A stretch of DNA of 18,573 nucleotides from B8-G4 sp033720735 (GTDB taxonomy: Bacteria > Bacteroidota > Bacteroidia > Chitinophagales > Saprospiraceae). Position 1 is the first letter of the stretch, and each line of letters starts with the position of its first letter. The position numbers were made by a program, and so were the translations under genes. The notes under the pieces were generated by a model. It saw only the letters and a program-made list of their open reading frames with translations. It did no database searches and was not told the DNA's origin. Location: NCBI GenBank assembly GCA_033720735.1, contig JAWWBX010000057.1:1-18573 (forward strand), given 5' to 3'. This document shows positions 9,192-17,062 of the stretch, piece by piece.

Positions 9192-12098
9192 CTACTGGAG
9201 TGTGAATGCAATCCTCGCGAATAAATGCCGTCCACTGTAACTGAACTGCGGTGAACGCCGCGAGTAAATAAACCGGCCGCTCGAGGTGAATGTCTCATCA
9301 GCCAGGTCTGGATACACGTCGAGCAAATTGTTTGCACCAATCACGATCGACAAACTTGAACTGAAATCATACCCCACACTCAGGTCGGTAATCACCTTGC
9401 CACTGTAGTAGGGATCAACGGATGGGTCCAGATTGGACACGTCAGTTGCTTCAGTGGTTTCGCCGAAGTACGTATTCCTCAAGTAAATCGTGAAGTCATT
9501 CACATTGAGGGTATTGCGCAGAGAGATCTTGGTCCTCGGCACGGCTTCCTCCAGGTAGATTTTGCTGGTTTCATCAAAGTAGGTATCCACCAGTCCCTTT
9601 TCGCGCAGGAGGTCAGACGCATGGATTTCACCAACCTGCTCTGTCGACGAAAAAGTCGCTGCGAGATCGTTGGTCAGCCGCTTGCCCGCCCCGAGCACAG
9701 TGCTGTGCGATACCACGATGTCAAGACCACTCGACTCGGTGTCAATGGCATTGGCGAAAAAAGCAGCCCGGGTGGCCTGGGCCTGATTAAACAAGGATAT
9801 CAGCTCAGGGTCACTGCCGGGAGCAAACTGACCGGTCAGGACAATGCGGTTGTCAATATTCACCAGATAGCCATCGATCGTCAGCTTGATATTTTGATCA
9901 GGAAATTTTGCTGTAAACCCGAGACTGAAGTTTTGAGATTCTTCCTGCTCGAGTTGCGGAATGCCAAGCAAACCAGCAACCCGTGAATTGTTGGAGAAGA
10001 CACCCACTTCCTGTGCCGTTGTGACCCCGCCTTCCGTCACAAAAATGGTGGAGGTACGACTGAAGTGGATTTGGTGCAACGATGGTGCCCGGAATCCGGT
10101 ACTGTGCGCACCACGTAAATTGAATTGATCGCTAATCTTGTATCTGGCAGCGATCTTGTAGTCGAATGTGGAACCAAAATCAGAGTACTCCTCAAAACGC
10201 AAAGCAGTTCCAAGCAAGAAGGATTCACTGAAATCAAATTCTACGTCTACATAACCGGCAACACTGGATCGATTGGCGTCCACTTCATTGGAGGGAAGAA
10301 ATCCCGCGAAGCACTGGGATCCGGACGGGCGCTGGTTGCCAAAGAAGTCACGCACCAACAGATCATCAGGGGTGACTGAATTGACAAGGTTTGTATTGAT
10401 ATCGTAGTTGCCCCAGGATAGTTCGGTGCCGGGCACAACTTGATAATTTTCGTACCGATACTCGCTTCCGAACGCTACATTGATACCAGAAAGCGACCCT
10501 ACATCAGCAAAGTACCTGCTGAAGTCAAGGTTGGCAGTATTCTGCGTGAAGCGATGCCCACCGGCATCAAACTCGGTGGGCGACCCGCTTTCCAGGGTGG
10601 CATTGTGCGTTTCGGTCATGTGAAACAGAAACTCATTGGTACCATAAGTATTGCTGAAATCAACAGACCACTCATTGATCATTCCCCTGAGGCCGGCAGA
10701 TAATGATTTGTCAGTAATATTTGAGTTGATCTTGGGTAGAAAACCATTAATGTAGGTGCCAGTATAACTGCGCGACTGATAAGGAAGGCGATAAAAACAA
10801 CCGGATATACCGGTGCGATAGGACATGCCGCCAAAGCTGTACAACTCCAGCCCGTCACCTAGCGGGATACTTATATTGGCAAATACCTTCCCACCTCTGG
10901 TTTCTGATTGACCGAAACGAATATTGTAATCACTTCTGTCTTGCCCACGGACAGCAAGCTCGGCATCAGTGACGTCAATATCCAGTAGATCCTGCAGTGC
11001 AGCCAAATCAGCAGCCTGTGCAATTTGCGATTTAAGGTCGGGTGAGAAATGAGAAACTTGTTGGGCGAAATTCTGGACATCTGACATCGACAACGTCGTA
11101 ATGTCCGCCCCTTGATTTAGAGCCACCCATTCTACAGCATTATATCCATTGAAAATCTGCCCGGAGAATGATTGCATCCTGTTGGTCCAGCCGCGATAGT
11201 CAAACTGCCCCGTGACGTTAATGAAACCTCCATTGGCACCGAGCGGCAGGCCGTAATTCACACCAATATCGATGACTTCCCCATCGACATCTTTCTGCGG
11301 GCTGCTCTCCGCTGTAAAATTGGCGCCAGTATTGACCGCAAAGCGCATTTGGTTCACGTTTTCACGCAGACGGAGATTGATCACCCCGGCAATTGCATCG
11401 GACCCGTACTGCGCGGCGGCACCGTCTCTGAGGACTTCAATACTCTGAATAGCTGCCACGGGAATAGCATTGAGATCGGTACCGACATTGCCACGCCCGA
11501 AAGTTCCATTGACATTGACCAATGAGGAGGTGTGCCGTCGCTTGCCATTCACCAACACCAGGACCTGATCGGGCCCCAGACCTCTGAGTGAAGCGGGATC
11601 AATATGATCCGTTCCGTCTGAAATAGTCTGCGTGTTTGATGAGAATGCCGGGGCGGTTTGATGTAGCAGTTGATTGAGGTTGGTCTGCGGGGCCGAGGCT
11701 GCCAAATCACCGACATTGATCACATCTACCGGGACAGGCGCGTCCACATTGGTACGATTGGGAGAGCGGGATCCAACGATGACGACTTCATCCACCTCGA
11801 CTCCAACTTCCAGGACAAAGTTGGCCGTCACGGCCTGACCAGCTCGCACGGTCACTTCTTGCGCACTGCTGTTGTATCCTACGTAACGTACTTCAAGGGT
11901 ATAGGTGCCGGGTGATAATGAAAGCATGTACTGACCATCGAAATCAGTCACGGTCCCGGTGTTGGAACCACGGACGCCGACGGTGGCACCAATGACGGGT
12001 CCGCTTTCATCCGTAACAGTCCCATTGACGGTGCCTGTCTGTGCCATCACACCGACACTGAGAAAAAGGAACAGGAAAAGAGTGATTGATCGAATCAT
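9192..12098 (-). CDS. TonB-dependent outer-membrane receptor with CarboxypepD-regulatory-like N-terminal domain
   Basis: A 968-residue outer-membrane transporter energised by TonB-ExbBD; the substrate is unknown. M1 at 12098 begins a clear signal peptide (MIRSITLFLFLFLSVGVMAQ). The open frame continues 47 codons upstream to 12239, but that part lacks export character. Residues about 21-97 are a carboxypeptidase-D regulatory-like beta domain (GTVTDESGPVIGATV ... DFDGQYMLSLSPGTYTL). VDEVVIVG at 102-109 fits a TonB box. The plug follows from about 112 to 250, with LVNGKRRHTSSL and the hallmark VLRDGAAAQYGSDAIAGVINL around 222-242. The rest is beta-barrel and ends SPQFSYSGRHLFARIAFTLQ. There is no SusD-like partner beside it and no SusC-type plug signature, so it is not a typical polysaccharide-utilisation pair. 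It is the only - strand gene inside the repair cassette, with its own hairpin at the 3' end and a candidate promoter. Sampled lines are lower in GC than the flanking repair genes. Confidence 0.93.
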   Translation of the reverse strand: MIRSITLFLFLFLSVGVMAQTGTVNGTVTDESGPVIGATVGVRGSNTGTVTDFDGQYMLSLSPGTYTLEVRYVGYNSSAQEVTVRAGQAVTANFVLEVGVEVDEVVIVGSRSPNRTNVDAPVPVDVINVGDLAASAPQTNLNQLLHQTAPAFSSNTQTISDGTDHIDPASLRGLGPDQVLVLVNGKRRHTSSLVNVNGTFGRGNVGTDLNAIPVAAIQSIEVLRDGAAAQYGSDAIAGVINLRLRENVNQMRFAVNTGANFTAESSPQKDVDGEVIDIGVNYGLPLGANGGFINVTGQFDYRGWTNRMQSFSGQIFNGYNAVEWVALNQGADITTLSMSDVQNFAQQVSHFSPDLKSQIAQAADLAALQDLLDIDVTDAELAVRGQDRSDYNIRFGQSETRGGKVFANISIPLGDGLELYSFGGMSYRTGISGCFYRLPYQSRSYTGTYINGFLPKINSNITDKSLSAGLRGMINEWSVDFSNTYGTNEFLFHMTETHNATLESGSPTEFDAGGHRFTQNTANLDFSRYFADVGSLSGINVAFGSEYRYENYQVVPGTELSWGNYDINTNLVNSVTPDDLLVRDFFGNQRPSGSQCFAGFLPSNEVDANRSSVAGYVDVEFDFSESFLLGTALRFEEYSDFGSTFDYKIAARYKISDQFNLRGAHSTGFRAPSLHQIHFSRTSTIFVTEGGVTTAQEVGVFSNNSRVAGLLGIPQLEQEESQNFSLGFTAKFPDQNIKLTIDGYLVNIDNRIVLTGQFAPGSDPELISLFNQAQATRAAFFANAIDTESSGLDIVVSHSTVLGAGKRLTNDLAATFSSTEQVGEIHASDLLREKGLVDTYFDETSKIYLEEAVPRTKISLRNTLNVNDFTIYLRNTYFGETTEATDVSNLDPSVDPYYSGKVITDLSVGYDFSSSLSIVIGANNLLDVYPDLADETFTSSGRFIYSRRSPQFSYSGRHLFARIAFTLQ

Positions 12099-12282
12099 GA
12101 TTTCTGGTTTTTTGTTTAATCCGTTCGTAACGCCATCGTCCACAGCGGAAATGCCGATGGTGCGTGCCGAAGAATGCTGAGAGTTGTCTGGAACGAAGAG
12201 TGGAATAGCAGCACTCTGATTGACAACGGCAGGCTGCATTTGGAGGACGATATGAATTTCACAATCTTGAAACAGAGGCTGT

Positions 12283-12319
12283 GTTTGTAAAATAGGGTTT
12301 TAACACGGTGGTTACAAAC
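12283..12319. promoter_or_regulatory. Perfect inverted repeat, candidate operator
   Basis: GTTTGTAA (12283-12290) and TTACAAAC (12312-12319) are perfect 8-bp arms 21 bases apart. A second pair, GCTG (12278-12281) and CAGC (12324-12327), lies just outside with unequal spacing. The arms coincide with the two elements of the proposed receptor promoter, which would suit a dimeric repressor. It could also act as an RNA hairpin. Function is inferred from position only. Confidence 0.4.
12287..12318 (-). promoter_or_regulatory. Candidate Bacteroidota-type promoter for the receptor gene
   Basis: Read on the - strand, TTTG (12318-12315) is followed after 20 bases by TATTTTAC (12294-12287). The known Bacteroidota sigma-factor pattern is TTTG at about -33 and TAnnTTTG at about -7, with 19-21 bases between them. 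The -7 copy matches four of the six fixed positions. It would give a leader of about 180 bases before the ATG at 12098. The match is suggestive only. Confidence 0.3.
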
Positions 12320-12432
12320 GGGTCAGCGACTGCATCAGCCATGGGCCGGGATAAGGCCTCATCTGAATCGTGGGTTGGCCATACGATCTTGCGGCTTGCT
12401 TACTGAGTTCCACTTCTTCTATTGAGACTAGG

Positions 12433-14019
12433 ATGTACCACATCACAAAACTGTTTCAGGCACTTGATCAAACCACCAGCACCAATGCCAAGGTCAATGC
12501 GTTGGCTGCTTACTTTGAAGAGGCGTCTGACAGCGACAAGGTCTGGACCATCGCCATGCTGTCGCACCGACGTCCGCCACGGGCTGTCAACTATCGGTTG
12601 CTGGGAGAATGGGCGGCGGAAGAAGCAGGCCTGCCAGACTGGCTCTTTGCCGAGTCCTACCACGTTGTCGGCGACCTGGCTGAGACCATCGCCATGCTGA
12701 TCCCCGAACGGAAGCGGCGCAGCAAGCCACAATCCCTGACGGAGTACATGGAGCTGATGATCCGATTGAAGGGTGAGGATGAAACAACACAAAAGAGCGA
12801 AGTGATCAAAGTCTGGCGCTCCCTCAACAAACAGGAACGATTCATTTTCAACAAGCTCATCACCGGTGGCTTGCGCGTGGGGGTTTCCCAAAAGTTGATG
12901 GTACGGGCGCTGGCCAGGCATACCGGGATGGATGAAAACAAGATCGCCTTGCGGCTGATGGGCAAATGGAACCCCGCCGAAACGACTTTTGAAGAGCTCG
13001 TCCTCGCCGACAATGCTGAGGATGACCTGTCGCGGCCATATCCGTTCTATCTGGCCTATGCACTCGATGTGGATCCAAAACAACTGGGTGATCTCAGCGA
13101 CTGGCAGGCAGAGCGCAAGTGGGATGGCATCCGCGGGCAGATCATCGTACGCCAGGGTCGTATCTACGTCTGGTCACGGGGCGAAGAACTGGTGACGGAC
13201 AAATACCCTGAGTTCGAATCCCTGGCGAGTATCCTTCCTGATGGTACCGTACTGGATGGTGAGATACTGGCCTATAAAGACGGCAAGCCACTGCCCTTTC
13301 AGGCAATGCAGCGCCGGATCGGGCGCAAGAACCTGGCCAGGAAACACCTGCAGGAGATCCCGGTCAGAATGATTGCCTACGACCTGCTTGAGTGGGACGG
13401 CAAGGATATCCGGGAGCATACCTTGCTCCAGCGGCGGACTCTGCTCGAGAACATGATCAGGGAACATTTGGTACAGGACATCCTCATTCTCTCACCTGTG
13501 GTTGAAGCCGCCAGCTGGGAGCACCTTGAGAAGGAGCGGATGCTGGCGCGCGAACATTACTGCGAAGGGCTCATGCTCAAGCGCAAAGACTCGGTCTATC
13601 AGGTCGGACGCAAGCGCGGCGACTGGTGGAAATGGAAAGTCGACCCCTACAGCGTGGACGCAGTCATGATCTATGCGCAACGTGGACATGGCCGCCGGGC
13701 CAATATGTACACCGACTTCACCTTTGCGGTGTGGGATGATGACAAGCTGGTCTCGTTTGCCAAAGCCTATTCCGGGCTGAAGAATGAGGAGTTTGAAGAG
13801 ATCACCCGCTGGGTACGCCGCAATACCATTGAGCGGTTTGGCCCGGTTTCGGTGGTACCGGCGGTGCACGTTTTTGAGTTGCATTTTGAGGGGATTGCCC
13901 GCTCGAGCCGGCACAAATCCGGGATCGCCGTTCGCTTCCCGCGCATTCATCGCTGGCGCAAGGACAAGTCACCTGAGGAAGCGGATACATTGTCCATGCT
14001 CGAAGGGCTTCTCGATTGA
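12433..14019 (+). CDS. ATP-dependent DNA ligase of the ligase-associated repair cassette
   Basis: A 528-residue ATP-dependent DNA ligase that seals nicks by lysine adenylation (TIGR04120-type bacterial family, usually about 530 residues). The N-terminal 200 residues are the alpha-helical DNA-binding domain (FQALDQTTSTNAKVNAL, SYHVVGDLAETIAML, KLITGGLRVGVSQ). The nucleotidyltransferase motifs are intact: motif I E-R-K229-W-D-G with the acceptor lysine, motif III region SRGEELVTDKYPE, LDGEILAY, IIIa YDLLEWDG, motif IV E378-G-L-M-L-K383 and motif V W398-W-K-W-K402. The OB-fold follows. The frame extends to a GTG at 12370, but the family begins at MYHITKLFQALD, so the ATG at 12433 is chosen. No strong ribosome binding site is visible. 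It is the first gene of a likely operon with GNAT, helicase and PdeM. Its usual partner exonuclease lies 3.3 kb upstream on the same strand. It is distinct from the NAD-dependent LigA. Confidence 0.95.
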   Translation: MYHITKLFQALDQTTSTNAKVNALAAYFEEASDSDKVWTIAMLSHRRPPRAVNYRLLGEWAAEEAGLPDWLFAESYHVVGDLAETIAMLIPERKRRSKPQSLTEYMELMIRLKGEDETTQKSEVIKVWRSLNKQERFIFNKLITGGLRVGVSQKLMVRALARHTGMDENKIALRLMGKWNPAETTFEELVLADNAEDDLSRPYPFYLAYALDVDPKQLGDLSDWQAERKWDGIRGQIIVRQGRIYVWSRGEELVTDKYPEFESLASILPDGTVLDGEILAYKDGKPLPFQAMQRRIGRKNLARKHLQEIPVRMIAYDLLEWDGKDIREHTLLQRRTLLENMIREHLVQDILILSPVVEAASWEHLEKERMLAREHYCEGLMLKRKDSVYQVGRKRGDWWKWKVDPYSVDAVMIYAQRGHGRRANMYTDFTFAVWDDDKLVSFAKAYSGLKNEEFEEITRWVRRNTIERFGPVSVVPAVHVFELHFEGIARSSRHKSGIAVRFPRIHRWRKDKSPEEADTLSMLEGLLD

Positions 14020-14062
14020 TTTATCTTGTGCGGGCCGTCCACTGGGCAGATCGTGACATCGT

Positions 14063-14602
14063 ATGAACAAGCCATCGTACATCATCCGTACACCGCGTCT
14101 GGGGTTGCGACCATGGTACGACGCCGACCGCGCCCCGTTTGCCAGGCTCAACCAGGACCCGGATGTCATGCGGTACTTTCCATCGATGCCCGCTGATGCT
14201 GAGACAAGTGCCGCGATCGATCGTCAGATCCACCATCAATCCCGCCATGGATTTTGCTTTTGGGCAACGGACTTGCTGGAGGAAGAAAGGTTTGTCGGAT
14301 TTATCGGCCTTTGCACGACCCGGTTCTCAGCATCCTTCACTCCTGCGGTCGAGATTGGCTGGAGAGTTGCCAAGGACTATTGGGGACAGGGCCTGGCACC
14401 GGAGGGCGCTGCAGCCTGTCTGGAGTTTGCCCGCGAACGGCTTCACCTCACAGAAGTCTATTCTTTTACCCCCTTGTCCAACCGGCCATCCGAACGGGTG
14501 ATGCAAAAGATCGGCATGGAGCACGTTGGCAGCTTCATGCATCCGCTGATCGCAGAGGGGCATCCGCTGCAGGAACATCTGTTGTACTATATCCGGCTTT
14601 GA
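14063..14602 (+). CDS. GNAT-family N-acetyltransferase (RimJ/RimL-like)
   Basis: A 179-residue acetyl-CoA-dependent N-acetyltransferase of the Acetyltransf_3/RimJ-RimL type; the substrate is unknown. The sequence starts with the family opening IIRTPRLGLRPW. The acetyl-CoA pyrophosphate loop is seen in EIGWRVAKDYWGQGLAPEGA (Q-G-L-A in place of the Q/R-x-x-G-x-G/A core). The C-terminal strand-turn NRPSERVMQKIGMEHVG is typical. It lies 43 bases after the ligase and its stop is only 6 bases before the helicase start, with GAGG of the stop region (14601-14604) as a possible, closely spaced ribosome binding site for the helicase. It is therefore probably co-transcribed with the repair genes. A GNAT is not one of the four standard members of this cassette. 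It may be a passenger gene, or it may modify a cassette protein or a small molecule; the sequence does not decide. Confidence 0.9.
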   Translation: MNKPSYIIRTPRLGLRPWYDADRAPFARLNQDPDVMRYFPSMPADAETSAAIDRQIHHQSRHGFCFWATDLLEEERFVGFIGLCTTRFSASFTPAVEIGWRVAKDYWGQGLAPEGAAACLEFARERLHLTEVYSFTPLSNRPSERVMQKIGMEHVGSFMHPLIAEGHPLQEHLLYYIRL

Positions 14603-14608
14603 GGACGC

Positions 14609-17062
14609 ATGGGCAAACGAGACACTCCATTGATTGAAACGGGCAAGACCTGGTTTGCCTCACAAGGATGGAAGCCCTTCCCATTCCAGCTCAAAGCCTG
14701 GCGCGCGTATCTGTCCGGCAAAAGCGGAATAGTGTGTGCACCCACCGGATACGGGAAAACCTATTCCCTTTGCGTACCAGCTTTGCTTGACGGACTGGCA
14801 CAAGAACAATCCCCCGGCCTCAGGGTCCTGTGGATCACGCCGATCAGGGCACTGGCCAAGGAGATCCGTATCTCGTGGATCCGCGCGATCGACAGCTTCG
14901 CATCAGACTGGGAAGTCGGCTTGCGCACCGGGGATACCGCCTCGGCAGAGCGTCAGAAACAGCTCAAGCATGCCCCGGAGGTCCTGATCACGACGCCAGA
15001 GAGCCTGCATCTCTTGCTGGCGTCCAAGGGATATCCACGGTTTTTCGGGCAACTTGATGCCATCGTCATTGACGAATGGCATGAGCTCGTAGGATCCAAA
15101 CGGGGGGTGCTCATGGAGTTGGCACTTTCCAGATTGAAAACACTCCGGCCCGAACTCAGGATCTGGGCGATCTCAGCCACTATCGGCAATGTCGAACAGG
15201 CGCGCCAAATGTTGTTTGGCGCGGACTACGACCCTCAGACCCAGGTGCTTATCCAGTCGAAGCAGCAAAAAAAGATCGAGGTCATTCCAGTCCTCCCGGA
15301 CGATATCGCGTCCTATCCCTGGGCCGGATACTTCGGTACCAGAATGCTTGACAAGGTCCTCCCCATCGTTCACAACAGCCGCAGTACGATCATCTTTACC
15401 AACACCCGGTCGATGTGCGAACGATGGTACCAGAAACTGCTGGAGGCCGATGAAACCCTGGCCGGGGTCACGGCAATGCATCACGGCTCCATCAGCCGGG
15501 AGATCCGCGACTGGGTGGAAGAGTCTCTCTACCAAGGCAAGCTGAAGGCGGTGGTATCCACATCCAGCCTCGATTTGGGCGTGGACTTCCGGCCGGTCGA
15601 AAGTGTCGTCCAGATCGGCAGCCCGAAAGGTGTCGCGAGGTGCATGCAGCGTGCAGGGCGCAGCGGACATCAGCCTGGTGCTGTCAGCCGCATTTACTTT
15701 GTGCCCACCCATGCCCTGGAGCTCATCGAGGCGGCAGGATTGCGCAAGGCGATCAAAGAGGGTTTACTTGAAGTGCGGACACCGCACATCCGGTCTTTCG
15801 ACGTACTGGTGCAGTACCTGGTGACGCTGGCGGTGTCAGACGGATTCCGCCCGGAAGAGATCTTTCCCGAGATCAAGAGCACCTTTTGCTATGCTTCTAT
15901 CAATGAGGCTGAGTGGCGCTGGATCCTCGACTTCATTGTACATGGCGGGTCGAGCCTCCAGGCGTACGATGAATTCAAAAAGGCGATTGTGCAGGATGGC
16001 GTGTACCGCGTGACTGACCGGCGGATCGCGCTGCGTCACCGGTTGAGCATCGGCACGATCGTCGGGGCCATGTCGATGCAGATCAAGTATCTGTCTGGCA
16101 AACGACTGGGCACCATCGAAGAGACCTTCATCATGCGGCTCAACCCAGGCGATGTCTTCTGGTTTGCCGGCCGCAGCCTGGAGTTCATCAGGATCAAGGA
16201 CAATGTGGCTTTCGTGCGCCGGTCAAAGAAGAAAACCGGCAACGTGCCGTCCTGGCAGGGTGGCAGGATGCCCTTGTCGTCCCAGTTGTCGCAAATGCTC
16301 CGGGCCAAGGTGGTCGAGTTTCATCGCCAAACGTATCAGGACCAGGAGCTCAGGGAGCTCAAGCCCCTCCTCGATCTGCAGGAGCACTACAGCCGGGTGC
16401 CGCGCCAGGATGAATTCCTGATCGAAGTCTATCACAGCAGCGACGGACACCACCTTCTGATGTATCCTTTCGAAGGCCGGTTTGTACATGAAGGCATGGG
16501 GGCTTTAATGGCGCACCGGATCGCCCGGATCAGGCCGATCACCTTTACCATTGCCATGAATGACTATGGATTTGAGCTTGTATCCGATCAACCCATCCCG
16601 ATCGATGAGGCATTGCAAAACGACTTGTTTGCGTACGATAACCTGGAGGAGGACATCCAGCGCAGCATCAATGAGATCGAACTTGCCAAGCGAAAATTTT
16701 ACGAGGTGGCCAGTATTGCCGGCATGGTCTTCAGGGGCTTTCCGGGGAAACGCAAGAAAGAACGCCACCTGCAGGCATCAACCGGATTGATCTTCGAGGT
16801 GTTCAAGGACTATGAACCGGACAACCTGCTGTACCTACAGACTTACGACGAAGCACTCTATTTCCAGTTGGAAAAGGACCGGTTGCGTGCCGCTCTGCAG
16901 CGCATCCGCGGACAAACACCGGTTATCACCCGGCCAGACCGGTTCACTCCCTTTGCATTGCCTATCATTGCAGACAGCCTGCGCGAAAAGCTCAGCTCAG
17001 AAAAACTCCTTGATCGCATTCAGAAAATGAAACTCCAATTGCTCGCCAATGTCCAGGGTTGA
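14609..17062 (+). CDS. Ligase-associated DEXH-box DNA helicase (Lhr-Core type)
   Basis: An 817-residue superfamily 2 ATP-dependent DNA helicase of the ligase-associated family (TIGR04121 type, about 800 residues), related to the core of Lhr. Motifs in order are PFPFQLKAW (Q-motif region), Walker A A-P-T-G-Y-G-K50-T51, TPIRALAKEI (Ia), TTPESL (Ib), motif II D155-E-W-H158, motif III S189-A-T, IIFTNTRSMCERW (IV), STSSLDLGVDF (V) and motif VI Q347-R-A-G-R-S-G-H354. The C-terminal half (about 390-817) should contain the winged helix and Lhr-specific domain. All catalytic residues are present and no frameshift was seen. In characterised relatives such as the Pseudomonas putida Lhr-Core, this protein is a 3'-to-5' translocase/helicase. 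The ATG follows the GNAT stop by 6 bases, and the 3' end overlaps pdeM by 14 bases, so expression is probably coupled. Confidence 0.95.
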   Translation: MGKRDTPLIETGKTWFASQGWKPFPFQLKAWRAYLSGKSGIVCAPTGYGKTYSLCVPALLDGLAQEQSPGLRVLWITPIRALAKEIRISWIRAIDSFASDWEVGLRTGDTASAERQKQLKHAPEVLITTPESLHLLLASKGYPRFFGQLDAIVIDEWHELVGSKRGVLMELALSRLKTLRPELRIWAISATIGNVEQARQMLFGADYDPQTQVLIQSKQQKKIEVIPVLPDDIASYPWAGYFGTRMLDKVLPIVHNSRSTIIFTNTRSMCERWYQKLLEADETLAGVTAMHHGSISREIRDWVEESLYQGKLKAVVSTSSLDLGVDFRPVESVVQIGSPKGVARCMQRAGRSGHQPGAVSRIYFVPTHALELIEAAGLRKAIKEGLLEVRTPHIRSFDVLVQYLVTLAVSDGFRPEEIFPEIKSTFCYASINEAEWRWILDFIVHGGSSLQAYDEFKKAIVQDGVYRVTDRRIALRHRLSIGTIVGAMSMQIKYLSGKRLGTIEETFIMRLNPGDVFWFAGRSLEFIRIKDNVAFVRRSKKKTGNVPSWQGGRMPLSSQLSQMLRAKVVEFHRQTYQDQELRELKPLLDLQEHYSRVPRQDEFLIEVYHSSDGHHLLMYPFEGRFVHEGMGALMAHRIARIRPITFTIAMNDYGFELVSDQPIPIDEALQNDLFAYDNLEEDIQRSINEIELAKRKFYEVASIAGMVFRGFPGKRKKERHLQASTGLIFEVFKDYEPDNLLYLQTYDEALYFQLEKDRLRAALQRIRGQTPVITRPDRFTPFALPIIADSLREKLSSEKLLDRIQKMKLQLLANVQG

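Larger units (their letters stand above)
12099..12432. other. Divergent intergenic region between receptor and ligase genes (334 bp)
   Basis: This stretch holds no convincing gene. The open frames from both flanking genes extend into it but look unlike their families. It contains an inverted repeat at 12283-12319 and a possible - strand promoter in the same place, each listed separately. I saw no clear promoter or Shine-Dalgarno sequence for the ligase gene, although one is expected here because nothing on the + strand reads into it from nearby. The leader just upstream of the receptor ATG (12099-12120) is A/T-rich, as is common before Bacteroidota starts. Confidence 0.6.

Noticed and set aside
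9192..12098. SusC/SusD-type polysaccharide utilisation pair
   Set aside because: There is no SusD-like lipoprotein gene next to the receptor and no glycoside hydrolase nearby, and the plug signature is that of a general TonB receptor.
12099..12239. 47-codon N-terminal extension of the TonB receptor
   Set aside because: A standard signal peptide begins exactly at the ATG at 12098. The extension would place it internally and has no export features.
12370..12432. GTG start 21 codons upstream of the chosen ligase start
   Set aside because: The ligase family begins near MYHITKLFQALD, and the extra residues do not resemble the family.
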